Origin: Gallaecimonas pentaromativorans
Lineage (GTDB): Bacteria; Pseudomonadota; Gammaproteobacteria; Enterobacterales; Gallaecimonadaceae
Length of the DNA stretch: 64,000 bases
Direction of reading: 5' to 3'
NCBI RefSeq assembly: GCF_003751625.1
Contig: NZ_RJUL01000004.1
Span: forward strand, 310,001-374,000
Positions 15,256 to 24,268 of the stretch are shown piece after piece. Within the stretch, counting starts at the first letter, position 1, and the number at the start of each line of letters is the position of its first letter. The notes under the pieces were generated by a model, which worked only from the letters and a program-made list of their open reading frames with translations, did not search any database and was not told where the DNA came from. The translations under genes and the position numbers were made by a program.

Positions 15256-15543
15256 ATGGTTTACAAAAACAAGGCAGGACAACCACGCGAGAGGGCGATG
15301 GTAGCGGCTTATTCTTTGGTAACAAAATTTGGAGCTAAGCAGAAAGACGTAGCGACAGTGCTCGGTTGCTCGCAAGCAACTGTTGCCAATTGGGTTAAAG
15401 AAGTGGGCTTTCAGAAAGAAATTAATGGGTTGCAGCGCGAACTGAATGATGCGAACGAATATATTGAAGAGCTGCAACATATGCTCCCGCCTCCCGAAGA
15501 AGATTACATTGATGGCGATTACTCCGAAGAGGACGATTACTAA
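15256..15543 (+). CDS. Cassette gene in reverse orientation: HTH DNA-binding protein
   Basis: A 95-residue protein. The first half holds a helix-turn-helix, QKDVATVLGCSQATVANWVKEV (residues about 29-50). A coiled-coil stretch (EINGLQRELNDANEYIEELQHML, about 55-77) and a very acidic tail (PPPEEDYIDGDYSEEDDY) follow. The layout resembles small autorepressors and antitoxins. It is the only gene on the plus strand of the array, with its own promoter, a perfect 25-bp palindrome upstream and a terminator downstream. AAGGGG lies ten bases before the ATG. No toxin partner is visible in the cassette. Regulator role inferred. Confidence 0.75.
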   Translation: MVYKNKAGQPRERAMVAAYSLVTKFGAKQKDVATVLGCSQATVANWVKEVGFQKEINGLQRELNDANEYIEELQHMLPPPEEDYIDGDYSEEDDY

Positions 15544-15550
15544 TTCAAAG

Positions 15551-15586
15551 CAGGGTCAGAAAGAAGCCTCTGGCCCTGACTGTTTT
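15551..15586 (+). terminator. Terminator of the HTH cassette gene
   Basis: CAGGGTCAG, 10-nt loop, CTGGCCCTG (one T-G pair), then ACTGTTTT, eight bases after the stop codon. Confidence 0.65.
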
Positions 15587-15595
15587 ACAGCTAAC

Positions 15596-15654
15596 AGCTA
15601 ACGCTGAACGAAGCGGCGTGCGTAAGCGCGTCCGCCTTGCGTGACTTGTTATGA
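15596..15654 (-). repeat. attC
   Basis: 59 bp. Minus-strand TCATAACAAGTCACGC to TTCAGCGTTAGCT with the inner arms GGCGGACGCGC/GCACGCCGC. The CTAAC box is doubled (CTAACAGCTAAC at 15591-15602). It contains the stop codon of the next gene. Confidence 0.82.
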
Positions 15655-16281
15655 GTTTTGCGGTCTGGCACTAGGTAGGCAGTCCGCAAACTCAGTTTGA
15701 ATTTTGGGGATTTTACCTCGCTGCTCACCGCTACCATGCAGTATGATCAATAGCATTCCCGCCATTACAGAAACCCCGTTTGAAGCACGAAGCATCTGTT
15801 CCAATAACGGAGCCGGGTATCCCTTGCTGTGACGATGAATTGCATGAATGCCACCATGAACATATGAACTAAGCGGCTTCCAGGAATACTCTTTGAATTC
15901 CAGCAGCATGTCTACAGCCTCCTGTGGAGCTTTACCCTGTAGCTTCTCAAGCATTTTGCTGAGCATTGGAAGCTTGTTTGCTGTATTCGCTGATTCTTGG
16001 GTTAGCTCACTAGTTAATTTCGAAACTTCGATTTCTGAGGCCGCATAAAGCAACCACATAGCTCTGACCAGCGCCTCATACTGAAGACGGACAATTCCGG
16101 TAGCAGAGGTTAAGTTACCAAGCGAAATCAGCACCTTTGCACTTTCAGCATGTTCAAGGGCAACACTACACATGATTCTGCTTGCCCTGATTCTCTCCGA
16201 GTCATCGAACGGGGCAAGTCCCAGAAGCGCCGAGAGTTCGCTTTCTAGTTCGGCGGAACGTGACAAAAGGCTATTGTTCAC
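15649..16281 (-). CDS. Cassette gene: DUF6988-like helical protein
   Basis: About 210 residues, almost all helical and soluble. RLQYEALVRAMWLLYAASE (about residues 65-84) and SWKPLSSYVHGGIHAIHRHS (about 134-153) match a family I recall as DUF6988, frequent in integron cassettes. The conserved Arg/His pattern recalls HEPN-like folds, but this is not certain. GTG 16281 is chosen because AGAGG lies six bases upstream; the ATG two codons earlier touches that SD. The TAA stop is inside its attC. Function unknown. Confidence 0.68.
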   Translation of the reverse strand: MNNSLLSRSAELESELSALLGLAPFDDSERIRASRIMCSVALEHAESAKVLISLGNLTSATGIVRLQYEALVRAMWLLYAASEIEVSKLTSELTQESANTANKLPMLSKMLEKLQGKAPQEAVDMLLEFKEYSWKPLSSYVHGGIHAIHRHSKGYPAPLLEQMLRASNGVSVMAGMLLIILHGSGEQRGKIPKIQTEFADCLPSARPQNS

Positions 16282-16296
16282 TGGCATCCTCTTTAC

Positions 16297-16373
16297 TCAT
16301 AACGTTTGGTTAAGGGGCGGGCTTTAGCCCGTCCCGAGTGAGCGAAGCGAACGGCTTGAACCATTTGTTAGCC
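16297..16373 (-). repeat. attC
   Basis: 77 bp. Minus-strand GGCTAACAAATGGTTCAAGC to CTTAACCAAACGTTATGA; arms GGTTCAAG/CTTAACC and GGGACGGGC/GCCCGCCCC pair. It includes the next gene's stop codon. Confidence 0.9.
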
Positions 16374-17150
16374 GTCATTGGATGGCGGCGGCACTATGGA
16401 ATGACTGCCGTGGAGAGCATCAGCGTCGTCAACCGCTATGTTGGGTACCGTGAATGGACCAATTTTGCTCTCAAGGAATGTGAACCAAGAGCTTCCAAGG
16501 GAATTTATGAAGTCGACCAACCATTCGGGAGCGCGGTCACTATAGACCGGAGCCCAGACGAGACGCGGTACATCTGAGCCCGGAAAGGCTATGTAGCGAT
16601 TGACCGTGAGATACACGAAGCAGTCGATGGACGAATAGGAGTTTTGAAGAAGGCTTGCCGCCAGCGCGCGAACAGGCTCAGGCCCAAGGGTTGTAAACCC
16701 ATCGTTCACGAATAGGAGAACTCCTGTTGGGGCCTCAATTCCGAAGTGCAATTTTGTTTCACGAATTTGTCGATTTGCTTTCTTCAGAATTCGGGAAATG
16801 GGAGGCCGAAAGAGGCGAACAAACTCGCGATTAAACCAATTCGGCAGCGGTGCGTTACCACCGAGTAGAGCGGGTTTCCAGTGTGGATTCTCGGCGATGA
16901 CTTTTGACATTAATCCGTCGAAGCCAGCGATGAACGCAGCTGAGGAACCGAACTCAGTAGCTACCTCTTTGAGCTCAGCAACGACCCCTTTCTCCTGAAA
17001 AAGAAAGTCTGCATTTTCAAAGGTCCGCGGGTTTGGGATAACTTGTTCGACGACGGTGTTACCTGAATGGCAGACAAATTCACGCCAAGTGGACTCGACG
17101 TTCAGTGCAGTGTGGGGACCTATGTCCCAGAAGTTGGGTATCGATGGCAT
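16368..17150 (-). CDS. Cassette gene: hypothetical protein with a PD-(D/E)XK-like signature
   Basis: A 260-residue soluble protein, the largest array product after the TIR protein. Near the N-terminus ENADFLFQEKGVVAELKEV has Asp48 and Glu59-x-Lys61 in the spacing of a PD-(D/E)XK nuclease core (D, then E-x-K on the next strand). A glutamate (Glu35) on the preceding helix would complete such a site. Later, GVLLFVNDGFTTLGPE could be a core strand. No named family is recognised. No clear SD precedes ATG 17150, so the start is less sure. Nuclease function is inference from a short motif. Confidence 0.7.
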   Translation of the reverse strand: MPSIPNFWDIGPHTALNVESTWREFVCHSGNTVVEQVIPNPRTFENADFLFQEKGVVAELKEVATEFGSSAAFIAGFDGLMSKVIAENPHWKPALLGGNAPLPNWFNREFVRLFRPPISRILKKANRQIRETKLHFGIEAPTGVLLFVNDGFTTLGPEPVRALAASLLQNSYSSIDCFVYLTVNRYIAFPGSDVPRLVWAPVYSDRAPEWLVDFINSLGSSWFTFLESKIGPFTVPNIAVDDADALHGSHSIVPPPSNDG

Positions 17151-17153
17151 GAT

Positions 17154-17246
17154 GGCTAACGTCCAAATATGGGGCCGTAATGTAAGCGCGAAGCGCTGGA
17201 ATGTAGGTCCCAGCTGCGAAGCAGCGCCATGATTTGCTTGTTATAA
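17154..17246 (-). repeat. attC
   Basis: 93 bp. Minus-strand TTATAACAAGCAAATCATGG to CCATATTTGGACGTTAGCC; inner hairpins GCGCTGCTTCGCAGC and CAGCGCTTCGCGCT. Confidence 0.87.
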
Positions 17247-17249
17247 GCA

Positions 17250-17621
17250 TTACTTGGTACAAAACAACTTTTGAAAAAAACCTGTTTTCTTCTTTTTTTG
17301 CGGCTTTTCAATTTCTTGCCATATAGGATTCGAAGCTTTCTCTAATGGGTCATGGATTTCGATAAGTTTTGTAACTAAATCGAAGGTTGACTCATAATCT
17401 ACTATTTCGAAATTATCCGTTTCAACACCCTCATCAAACAGGAGGGGAAATACACTTACCCATGCAGAATAATATTTACGACAGAATTTCTCAGTGCCGA
17501 ATAAATTTCCATGAGGGCCGCATATAAGAGCATGAGTAATCTGCTTGCGTGAACCGTTCACTTTTTTAGCACTTTCGATTTGTTGCTGATTTAAAGAAAC
17601 CAGTACCAATTTATGCTTCAT
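17250..17621 (-). CDS. Cassette gene: hypothetical protein
   Basis: A 123-residue protein starting MKHKLVLVSLNQQQIES and ending in a lysine-rich, then aromatic tail (PQKKKKTGFFQKLFCTK). No membrane helix or signal peptide is clear, and no family is recognised. AAGGAG lies about seven bases before ATG 17621, immediately after the recombination core GTTATAAGC. It is the rightmost cassette, the place expected next to attI and thus the most recently gained if the array was once active. Function unknown. Confidence 0.68.
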   Translation of the reverse strand: MKHKLVLVSLNQQQIESAKKVNGSRKQITHALICGPHGNLFGTEKFCRKYYSAWVSVFPLLFDEGVETDNFEIVDYESTFDLVTKLIEIHDPLEKASNPIWQEIEKPQKKKKTGFFQKLFCTK

Positions 17622-17632
17622 TCACACTCCTT

Positions 17633-17666
17633 GCTTATAACAGTTTTATTAGCGAGCGCGCTCGCT
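17633..17666 (-). other. Array boundary: attI-like core site with 16-bp palindrome
   Basis: Minus-strand GTTATAAGC is a recombination core right before the first cassette. Unlike the other sites it has no matching second half; instead AATAAAAC and a perfect palindrome AGCGAGCGCGCTCGCT (17651-17666) adjoin. It could be an attI remnant or a damaged attC. Confidence 0.45.
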
Positions 17667-18597
17667 TTCACTCATATGACCAGTCGGCATTAAAAGCTTA
17701 ACCAGCTGATCTTCATATAGATTTTCTTGTGAAAACCAAGAATCGTTCCACAAAAGCGAGCGGTCTCGTTTTTATGCGAGACAAGCGCTCATTATCATCA
17801 CATCGGATGAGAAATAACGTCTTCTACTTCAATGAAGTAAAACTGGTCAAACCGGGGAAAACGAGCGTTCTTTATCGTCATAAATGGCCTGAAGTAGTTG
17901 GACCAACAGATACACTGTGCATCCAAACAGTTATTCGGCCCGGCAACTTACGATGCCCACCTTCCCTGCCGAGCAGGCAAGTTTGTCAGGAACAAACTTG
18001 AACATCCTCATGCCAACGATGACCCGTTGGGTAAAGACCATAGACGGTCCGAATAATCCCGGCATTAAAGAAACAACCACACATGACCTAAACCAAAAAA
18101 TAGTTAATTATCAGCATAATAGGTTGAACGTCGATACAAATTGAATTCACGCTACCGCCCTTGAGTTACAGCCCCCACATGCTGATAGCGTCCTTGTTAT
18201 CGATTTTGTCCGGTGCCAGGAAGCCGTTCCTGGCGAGTCGCTGGCTGTCGTCACTCCACTGACAAGTAATCTAACCCTCTAAAAAGAAAGGGTAAACCGC
18301 TTATTTAGGGAGCGGGCCAAAAGGTGTGGCCCTACACCTGCGAGGAAGCCGGAAGATGCAAGGGTTAAAACCGGGCATTGGAGGAAAGACACATAAGAGA
18401 TTTAAGCTCCCTTGGCGGGGTTTAAGTCCCGCTTCGGGCATCAAAGAGGGAGCGCTGTGCCGATGTCTTTCCGCGATAACCGCCTGCCAACCCAAAGCGA
18501 GGGCAAATGGCAACGCCATCGCTCTGGCTTGTCTCTTTCTTGGCTAGCTGGGTGCCGGTTTGGGCATCTCGGCATCACCGCCATTGTCACCGGCAAC
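17667..18597. other. Gene-free kilobase with many perfect stem-loops
   Basis: No frame here has a ribosome site or a recognisable product; a 90-codon GTG frame at 17729 and a 75-codon frame at 17917 are unsupported. Perfect stems are frequent: GAGCGGTCTCG with CGAGAC-AAG-CGCTC (17758-17790), TACTTC/GAAGTA (17825-17839), CCTGC/GCAGG (17965-17977), CAAGTTTGT/ACAAACTTG (17978-18000), CCAACG/CGTTGG (18013-18030) and GCCAGGAA/TTCCTGGC (18215-18234). It may be structured RNA or decayed mobile DNA. No integrase remnant was found. Confidence 0.55.
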
Positions 18598-18619
18598 AAA
18601 AAAGCGGGCCTTGGCCCGC
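18598..18619 (-). terminator. Terminator of lpxO
   Basis: GCGGGCC, loop of two, GGCCCGC; on the minus strand six T follow. Confidence 0.8.
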
Positions 18620-18639
18620 GTCTTTGCTTTGGATGTGAC

Positions 18640-19542
18640 TTAGAAAAAAATCAGATAAATCAAAGCGGCATAGAAGCCGTATTGGACCAGGTTGTACAGG
18701 GGCTTGTTGATGCCCTTGAGCTGGCGAACCCAGTTGCGCACCCTGAACAGGTAATGGAACGCCTTGTTGATAATACCGACTTTATCGCCCTTCACGTTCT
18801 TGGTGGCAGAAGCGGCCATCAGCGTGTAGGACAAGACGTTGTTGAACCAATCGACAAGGAAGAACCGCACCGGCCTTTTGACATCCAGAAACAGGATGAT
18901 GCGGTTTTTATCGGTGTTGTTCTCGGCGTGGTGGAGGAAGGTTTCGTCGAACATTACCGACTCGCCATCTTTCCAATGGTATTTTTGCCCATCCACCACG
19001 ATGTTGCAGTCTTCGGAGTTTGGCGTCACCAGCCCCAGGTGGTAACGCAGGGAGCCGGCATAAGGGTCGCGGTGCTCACCGAGGCGAGAACCCGGCGGCA
19101 GCATGGTAAACACCGCCGCCTTGACGCTGGGAATACCGGACAGCAACGCCACCGTCTTGGGGCAAAGCTGCTGGGCGGACTTGAGGTTGGTACCGCCATA
19201 CCACTTCAGGTAAAAGCGTTTCCAGCCGGTGCGAAAGAAGGAGTTGAAACCAAGGTCGTCCAGATCTTCAGAGGCCTTGATTTGCGCAGCTTCATTGAGG
19301 CTCAATGCTTCGTCGCGGATCATTTCCCAATTGTCATCAATGACTTTCAGCTCGGGAAAATCATTGACCTTGAGAAAGGGGGTATTTTTAACGCTGGAAA
19401 ACAAATAGAAGATGCAGTTGATGGGCCCCATCAGGTTGGCGTGATCCGTAACCTTACGCAATAACTTGCCATGCTGCACTACGCCACGATTCTGAACATA
19501 GATGCCACACAAAATAAAGACAGCTAATACCACCAGTCCCAT
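18640..19542 (-). CDS. lpxO: LpxO-like lipid A hydroxylase (aspartyl/asparaginyl beta-hydroxylase family)
   Basis: A 300-residue Fe(II)/2-oxoglutarate dioxygenase. Membrane helices lie at both ends (1-16 and about 282-300) around a beta-hydroxylase core. The iron ligands appear as GEHRDPYAGSLRYHLGL and FDETFLHHAENNTD, and RIILFLDVKRP binds the cosubstrate. LpxO of Salmonella has about the same length and adds a 2-hydroxyl to the myristate of lipid A at the inner membrane. ATG 19542 has GAGGAG seven bases upstream. A protein-hydroxylating paralogue cannot be fully excluded, but the two membrane anchors favour LpxO. Confidence 0.85.
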   Translation of the reverse strand: MGLVVLAVFILCGIYVQNRGVVQHGKLLRKVTDHANLMGPINCIFYLFSSVKNTPFLKVNDFPELKVIDDNWEMIRDEALSLNEAAQIKASEDLDDLGFNSFFRTGWKRFYLKWYGGTNLKSAQQLCPKTVALLSGIPSVKAAVFTMLPPGSRLGEHRDPYAGSLRYHLGLVTPNSEDCNIVVDGQKYHWKDGESVMFDETFLHHAENNTDKNRIILFLDVKRPVRFFLVDWFNNVLSYTLMAASATKNVKGDKVGIINKAFHYLFRVRNWVRQLKGINKPLYNLVQYGFYAALIYLIFF

Positions 19543-19708
19543 GACCTGCTCCTCGTCGGTAAACCCTGTGATAACTACCTAAAATCGCCCCAAAACGCCA
19601 TGGCTGCCCTTTAAAAAGATGCTCGAAAGCTGGGTTTTCAACCACATCCTGGCCCTTGCCTCGGGTGGGCTTACTGGCAAGTGCCTTTACCGCTTCCAGT
19701 ACGTCCAT
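19454..19708 (-). CDS. Possible small protein overlapping the lpxO start
   Basis: Eighty-four codons from ATG 19708, with a strong AGGGAG six bases upstream. The first 50 residues (MDVLEAVKALASKPTRGKGQ onward) read like a protein; the last 30 are in the lpxO coding region in another frame. It could be a short regulatory ORF coupled to lpxO, or the end of an older gene. No family recognised. Confidence 0.25.
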   Translation of the reverse strand: MDVLEAVKALASKPTRGKGQDVVENPAFEHLFKGQPWRFGAILGSYHRVYRRGAGHGTGGISCLYFVWHLCSESWRSAAWQVIA

Positions 19709-19776
19709 TCAGCTCCCTGGTGAGTGCTCCGCTCTCGGCTGATGTACACACGAGAAGCGTGAAGTACCTTAGAACC

Positions 19777-20133
19777 TCAACCAGCAGACCTGCCTGCCTC
19801 AAACTCCCTTTGGCCAGCCGCCACCAATGCTTCCTTGCGCGCTTTTGTAAAGCGCTTTACCGCCAATTCGCGCCTCAATGCATCGGAGTGCGTCCCAACA
19901 AGCTCCGAGTAAACGAGGGTCAGCGGGCCTTTGCCGCGCAGCGCCTTGGCGCCCTTCCCTGCCTGGTGCTCGGCAAAGCGCCGCGCCACATCAAGGGTAA
20001 TGCCGGTATAAAGATGGCCGCGTTTGGTGCGCACCAGATACAAAAACCAGGGCTTTTCCCCTAACAAAAGGGGCCTTTCGGCCCCGCTTTGCTCAGTTAT
20101 GCCTGGGTCGGCAGTACCGGCTTTATCAGTCAT
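19777..20133 (-). CDS. GIY-YIG nuclease family protein
   Basis: A 118-residue single-domain GIY-YIG protein of the YhbQ type. The motif pair is [18 protein letters not shown], with [22 protein letters not shown] and the family-typical [22 protein letters not shown] behind it. E. coli YhbQ binds and nicks DNA weakly; the physiological role of the family is unclear. ATG 20133 overlaps the last codons of nadE by eight bases (ATGACTGA), so the gene is translationally coupled to nadE. A longer frame continues upstream, but only as a shadow of nadE. Confidence 0.88.
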   Translation of the reverse strand: MTDKAGTADPGITEQSGAERPLLLGEKPWFLYLVRTKRGHLYTGITLDVARRFAEHQAGKGAKALRGKGPLTLVYSELVGTHSDALRRELAVKRFTKARKEALVAAGQREFEAGRSAG

Positions 20134-20965
20134 AGATAGTGGGGATGGCTTTGCGCTTGTGCTGGGTGCGAAGGTAAATCTCCACCAGGCGGTCACGCAC
20201 GCCGGTATCCACCGCTTTGCCTTCGAGGAAATCGTCGATTTGCTCGTAAGTGAGGCCAAGGGCGGCTTCGTCGGCCAATTGCGGGTTGAGGGTTTCAAGA
20301 TCCGCAGTCGGTACCTTGTTAACCAGCACATCCGGCGCGCCCAAGTGTTTGGCGAGCGCCCGCACCTGACGCTTGGAAAGGCCAAAGAGCGGCACCAAGT
20401 CGCAGGCGCCATCGCCCCACTTGGTGTAAAAGCCGGTGATGTTCTCGGCGCTGTGGTCAGTGCCCAGCACCAAGCCACGGGTGAGGCCAGCGATTTCGTA
20501 CTGGGCGATCATCCGGCTACGGGCCTTGACGTTGCCTTTCACAAAGTCGCGGTGAAAATCGTCTTCCGGCACCAGCCCGGTGGGTGCCAGGCCGTCGTGG
20601 GCGGCGGCAGAAAGGCCATCAACCCCGGCTTTGATGTTGACGGTAACGGCGTGGCTGGGCTGAATAAATTCCAAGGCCAGTTGGGCTTCGTCTTCGTCTT
20701 TTTGCACGCCGTAAGGCAGGCGCACGGCAATAAAGCGGTAGGTTTTATCGACGCTGGACTCGCTATTGAGCTCCTCTACCGCCAACTGCGCCAAGCGGCC
20801 ACAGGTGGAAGAGTCCACCCCGCCACTGATGCCCAGCACCAAGGTCGAGAGGCCAGAGGCCTTGAGGGTGTTTTTGATGAAATCGACACGGCGGCGCACT
20901 TCAAATTCCACATCGATCTGCGCCAGCACGCGCATTTCATCGCGGATCTCTTGTTCAATGGACAT
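20126..20965 (-). CDS. nadE: NH3-dependent NAD+ synthetase
   Basis: NadE (279 residues) makes NAD+ from deamido-NAD, ATP and ammonia. The ATP pyrophosphatase P-loop is [10 protein letters not shown] (44-53), and [32 protein letters not shown] carries the substrate-binding and ammonia-site residues. Length equals the short, ammonia-dependent form; there is no glutaminase domain. ATG 20965 has AAGGA eight bases upstream. Genes on both sides run in the same direction, with the serS terminator upstream and a GIY-YIG gene coupled downstream. Confidence 0.95.
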   Translation of the reverse strand: MSIEQEIRDEMRVLAQIDVEFEVRRRVDFIKNTLKASGLSTLVLGISGGVDSSTCGRLAQLAVEELNSESSVDKTYRFIAVRLPYGVQKDEDEAQLALEFIQPSHAVTVNIKAGVDGLSAAAHDGLAPTGLVPEDDFHRDFVKGNVKARSRMIAQYEIAGLTRGLVLGTDHSAENITGFYTKWGDGACDLVPLFGLSKRQVRALAKHLGAPDVLVNKVPTADLETLNPQLADEAALGLTYEQIDDFLEGKAVDTGVRDRLVEIYLRTQHKRKAIPTIYD

Positions 20966-20992
20966 GGGTTAAATCCTTCCACTATTCAAGGT

Positions 20993-21013
20993 AAAAGGGC
21001 GCCAAAGGCGCCC
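20993..21013 (-). terminator. Terminator of serS
   Basis: GGGCGCC, loop AAA, GGCGCCC; four T follow on the minus strand, between serS and nadE. Confidence 0.7.
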
Positions 21014-21018
21014 TGCTG

Positions 21019-22314
<1,296 letters not shown>

Positions 22315-22324
22315 TCAGATCCGT

Positions 22325-23668
22325 TCAGTCTTCGGGCAGTGTACCAGAGCCCTCGGCGTCCGAGTAGCGCTTGACCGGGCTTTGCCGGTCCCTATCCAGC
22401 AGATAGTTGAGCTTTTCGCCGATCTTCTGCTCAAGGCCGCGGTTTGAGGGTTGATAGTAGCGCCTGTCTTTAAGCTCGGGGGGAAAAAAGTTCTCGCCGG
22501 CCGCGTAAGCGCCAGGTTCATTGTGGGCGTAGCGGTATTCGGCGCCATAGCCGAGCGAGGCCATCAATTTGGTGGGGGCGTTACGAATATGCACCGGCAC
22601 CGGCAAGTCGCCCGCTTCTTTGGCGTCGCGCCGGGCTGCTTTAAAAGCGGTGTACACGGCGTTGGATTTTGGGGCGCAGGCCATATAAACGGCGGCCTGG
22701 GCAATGGCCCGCTCCCCTTCGGCGGGGCCAACCCGAGTAAAGGTATCCCAGGCGTTAAGGCCGATGGTGAGCGCTTTTGGGTCGGCGTTGCCGATATCTT
22801 CTGAGGCAATGGCCAACAGGCGGCGGGCCACATACAAAGGGTCACAGCCCCCTTCCAGCATCCGGCAATACCAATACAGGGCGGCGTCTGGCGACGAGCC
22901 GCGCACCGATTTATGGAAAGCCGAAATCATGTCGTAGAAAAGATCGCCGCCTTTGTCATAGCGGCGAATTTCCGGGCCCAGAGTGGAGGCGATAAGATCT
23001 TTGGTGATGCGGCCGTCGTCGGCCATGTCCGAGAGCATTTCGAGATAATTTAATGCCCGGCGGGCATCACCACCGGCCATTTGGGTAAGCACGTCGAGGG
23101 CTTCGTCATCAAGGCTGATGCCTTGAAGGCCCTCTGGGGCCACCAGCGCCCGTTTAATCAGATCGCTGATGTCGTCGTTTTCCAGGCTTTTAAGCACATA
23201 GACCCGGGCCCGGGACAGCAAAGCGCCGTTGAGTTCAAAAGAGGGGTTCTCGGTGGTGGCGCCAATAAAGATAAAGGTGCCGTCTTCGATGTGGGGCAAA
23301 AAGGCGTCTTGCTGGCTTTTGTTAAAGCGGTGCACTTCGTCCACAAACAGCAGGGTTTTGCGGGCCCGGCTGTGGGCCCGTTCCACCACGGCGCGAATAT
23401 CCTTGATGCCGCTGGTGACCGCCGAGATACGTTCGACTTCGGCGTCACTGTAGCGGGCGATGAGTTCGGCAAGGGTGGTTTTACCGGTGCCGGGCGGGCC
23501 CCAGAGGATCATCGAGTGGGGTTTACCGGCCTCCAGGGCACGGCGCAGGGCTTTGCCCTCGCCCACCAGGTGCTGCTGGCCGACGTAGTCGTCAAACTTT
23601 TTGGGGCGCATCCTGGCGGCCAGTGGCTCGACGGGACCGTCCCCAAAATCAAAACCCAGGGTGCTCAT
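22325..23668 (-). CDS. rarA: Replication-associated recombination ATPase RarA (MgsA)
   Basis: RarA (447 residues) is a clamp-loader-like AAA+ ATPase that acts at stalled replication forks. Walker A GPPGTGKT (57-64), Walker B LLFVDE (106-111), sensor 1 [12 protein letters not shown] and the C-terminal tetramerisation domain with [28 protein letters not shown] are all visible. The ATG overlaps the lolA stop (ATGA). The lolA-rarA-serS order is widespread in gammaproteobacteria. Confidence 0.95.
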   Translation of the reverse strand: MSTLGFDFGDGPVEPLAARMRPKKFDDYVGQQHLVGEGKALRRALEAGKPHSMILWGPPGTGKTTLAELIARYSDAEVERISAVTSGIKDIRAVVERAHSRARKTLLFVDEVHRFNKSQQDAFLPHIEDGTFIFIGATTENPSFELNGALLSRARVYVLKSLENDDISDLIKRALVAPEGLQGISLDDEALDVLTQMAGGDARRALNYLEMLSDMADDGRITKDLIASTLGPEIRRYDKGGDLFYDMISAFHKSVRGSSPDAALYWYCRMLEGGCDPLYVARRLLAIASEDIGNADPKALTIGLNAWDTFTRVGPAEGERAIAQAAVYMACAPKSNAVYTAFKAARRDAKEAGDLPVPVHIRNAPTKLMASLGYGAEYRYAHNEPGAYAAGENFFPPELKDRRYYQPSNRGLEQKIGEKLNYLLDRDRQSPVKRYSDAEGSGTLPED

Positions 23669-24267
23669 CGCTGATCGTCAACCGCCACCCCGGCCGGTGG
23701 GGTAAAGCTGAAGCTGACTTTGTCGTCCTTGGCGCGGGGCGACTGAAAATCGGAAAAGGTAACGGTGTTTTGCTGGCCGGAGGCATCGTGAATAACCAGG
23801 CCCGCTACCTTGTTGGCACTGAATTTCACGGTAAGGGCGGTGACGTAGGCGTCTTTTTCGTCCTTGGGTTTGATGTCGTAATCCTGGCCATTGGCCTTGA
23901 TATCAAACTGGCTCCACACCGCTGGGTCCTGGCTTGAGAGCAGCAGCATGGGGGTGCGGCCCACCGCTTCTTTGGGCGAGTAGAGGGTCACCTGCTCCAC
24001 GAAGGGGTTATACAGCCACAGGGTTTTGCCGTCTGACACCAGCAGGGTTTCGTCGGGCGATTGGGTATGCCAATAGAGCTTTTGCGGGCGCTCTACCGCC
24101 ATTTGCCCAGTGGCCTGCATGGCCAGGTTGCCTTCGCCATCCACCACTTTTTGGGAAAAGTTGGCCGAAAAGCTCTGGTACTGGGCCAGCTTGGTTTTTA
24201 AATCCGTGGCATCGTCCGCCACCGCCAGGGAACTGGCCAACAAACACGCCAGCGCAACTACTCGCAT
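23665..24267 (-). CDS. lolA: Outer-membrane lipoprotein carrier LolA
   Basis: LolA (200 residues) shuttles lipoproteins across the periplasm from LolCDE to LolB. The signal peptide [17 protein letters not shown] is followed by [24 protein letters not shown], the family start, and an 11-strand half-barrel with [37 protein letters not shown] 24267 is chosen because GGAG lies seven bases upstream and because it gives a proper signal peptide; the frame is open to 24354. It sits one base after ftsK. Confidence 0.95.
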   Translation of the reverse strand: MRVVALACLLASSLAVADDATDLKTKLAQYQSFSANFSQKVVDGEGNLAMQATGQMAVERPQKLYWHTQSPDETLLVSDGKTLWLYNPFVEQVTLYSPKEAVGRTPMLLLSSQDPAVWSQFDIKANGQDYDIKPKDEKDAYVTALTVKFSANKVAGLVIHDASGQQNTVTFSDFQSPRAKDDKVSFSFTPPAGVAVDDQR

Positions 24268-24268
24268 A

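Larger units (their letters stand above)
12428..17641 (-). mobile_element. Integron-type gene cassette array without a visible integrase (CALIN-like)
   Basis: Seven complete attC-like sites (59-140 bp) and one truncated site alternate with single genes. Each site, read on the minus strand, begins with a YTAAC or YATAAC box right at or inside the stop codon of the preceding gene and ends with GTTAGNN or GTTATNN, with inverted internal arms. Six of seven genes run on the minus strand, so cassettes are oriented right to left and an attI/intI would be expected near 17.7 kb. No integrase frame exists there. Composition is AT-richer than the chromosome around it. Confidence 0.85.

Noticed and set aside
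15157-15480. A 107-codon minus-strand frame in the HTH cassette
   Set aside because: It has no ribosome site, while the plus-strand frame has an HTH, an operator and a terminator.
17729-18144. Two overlapping frames of 90 and 75 codons considered as an intI remnant
   Set aside because: No tyrosine recombinase motif (HxLRH or GHxxxxTT..Y) could be found in any frame; low-complexity, hairpin-filled DNA explains them better.
18412-19464. A 350-codon plus-strand frame
   Set aside because: It runs antisense to lpxO, whose sequence and ribosome site are clear; it is a high-GC shadow frame.
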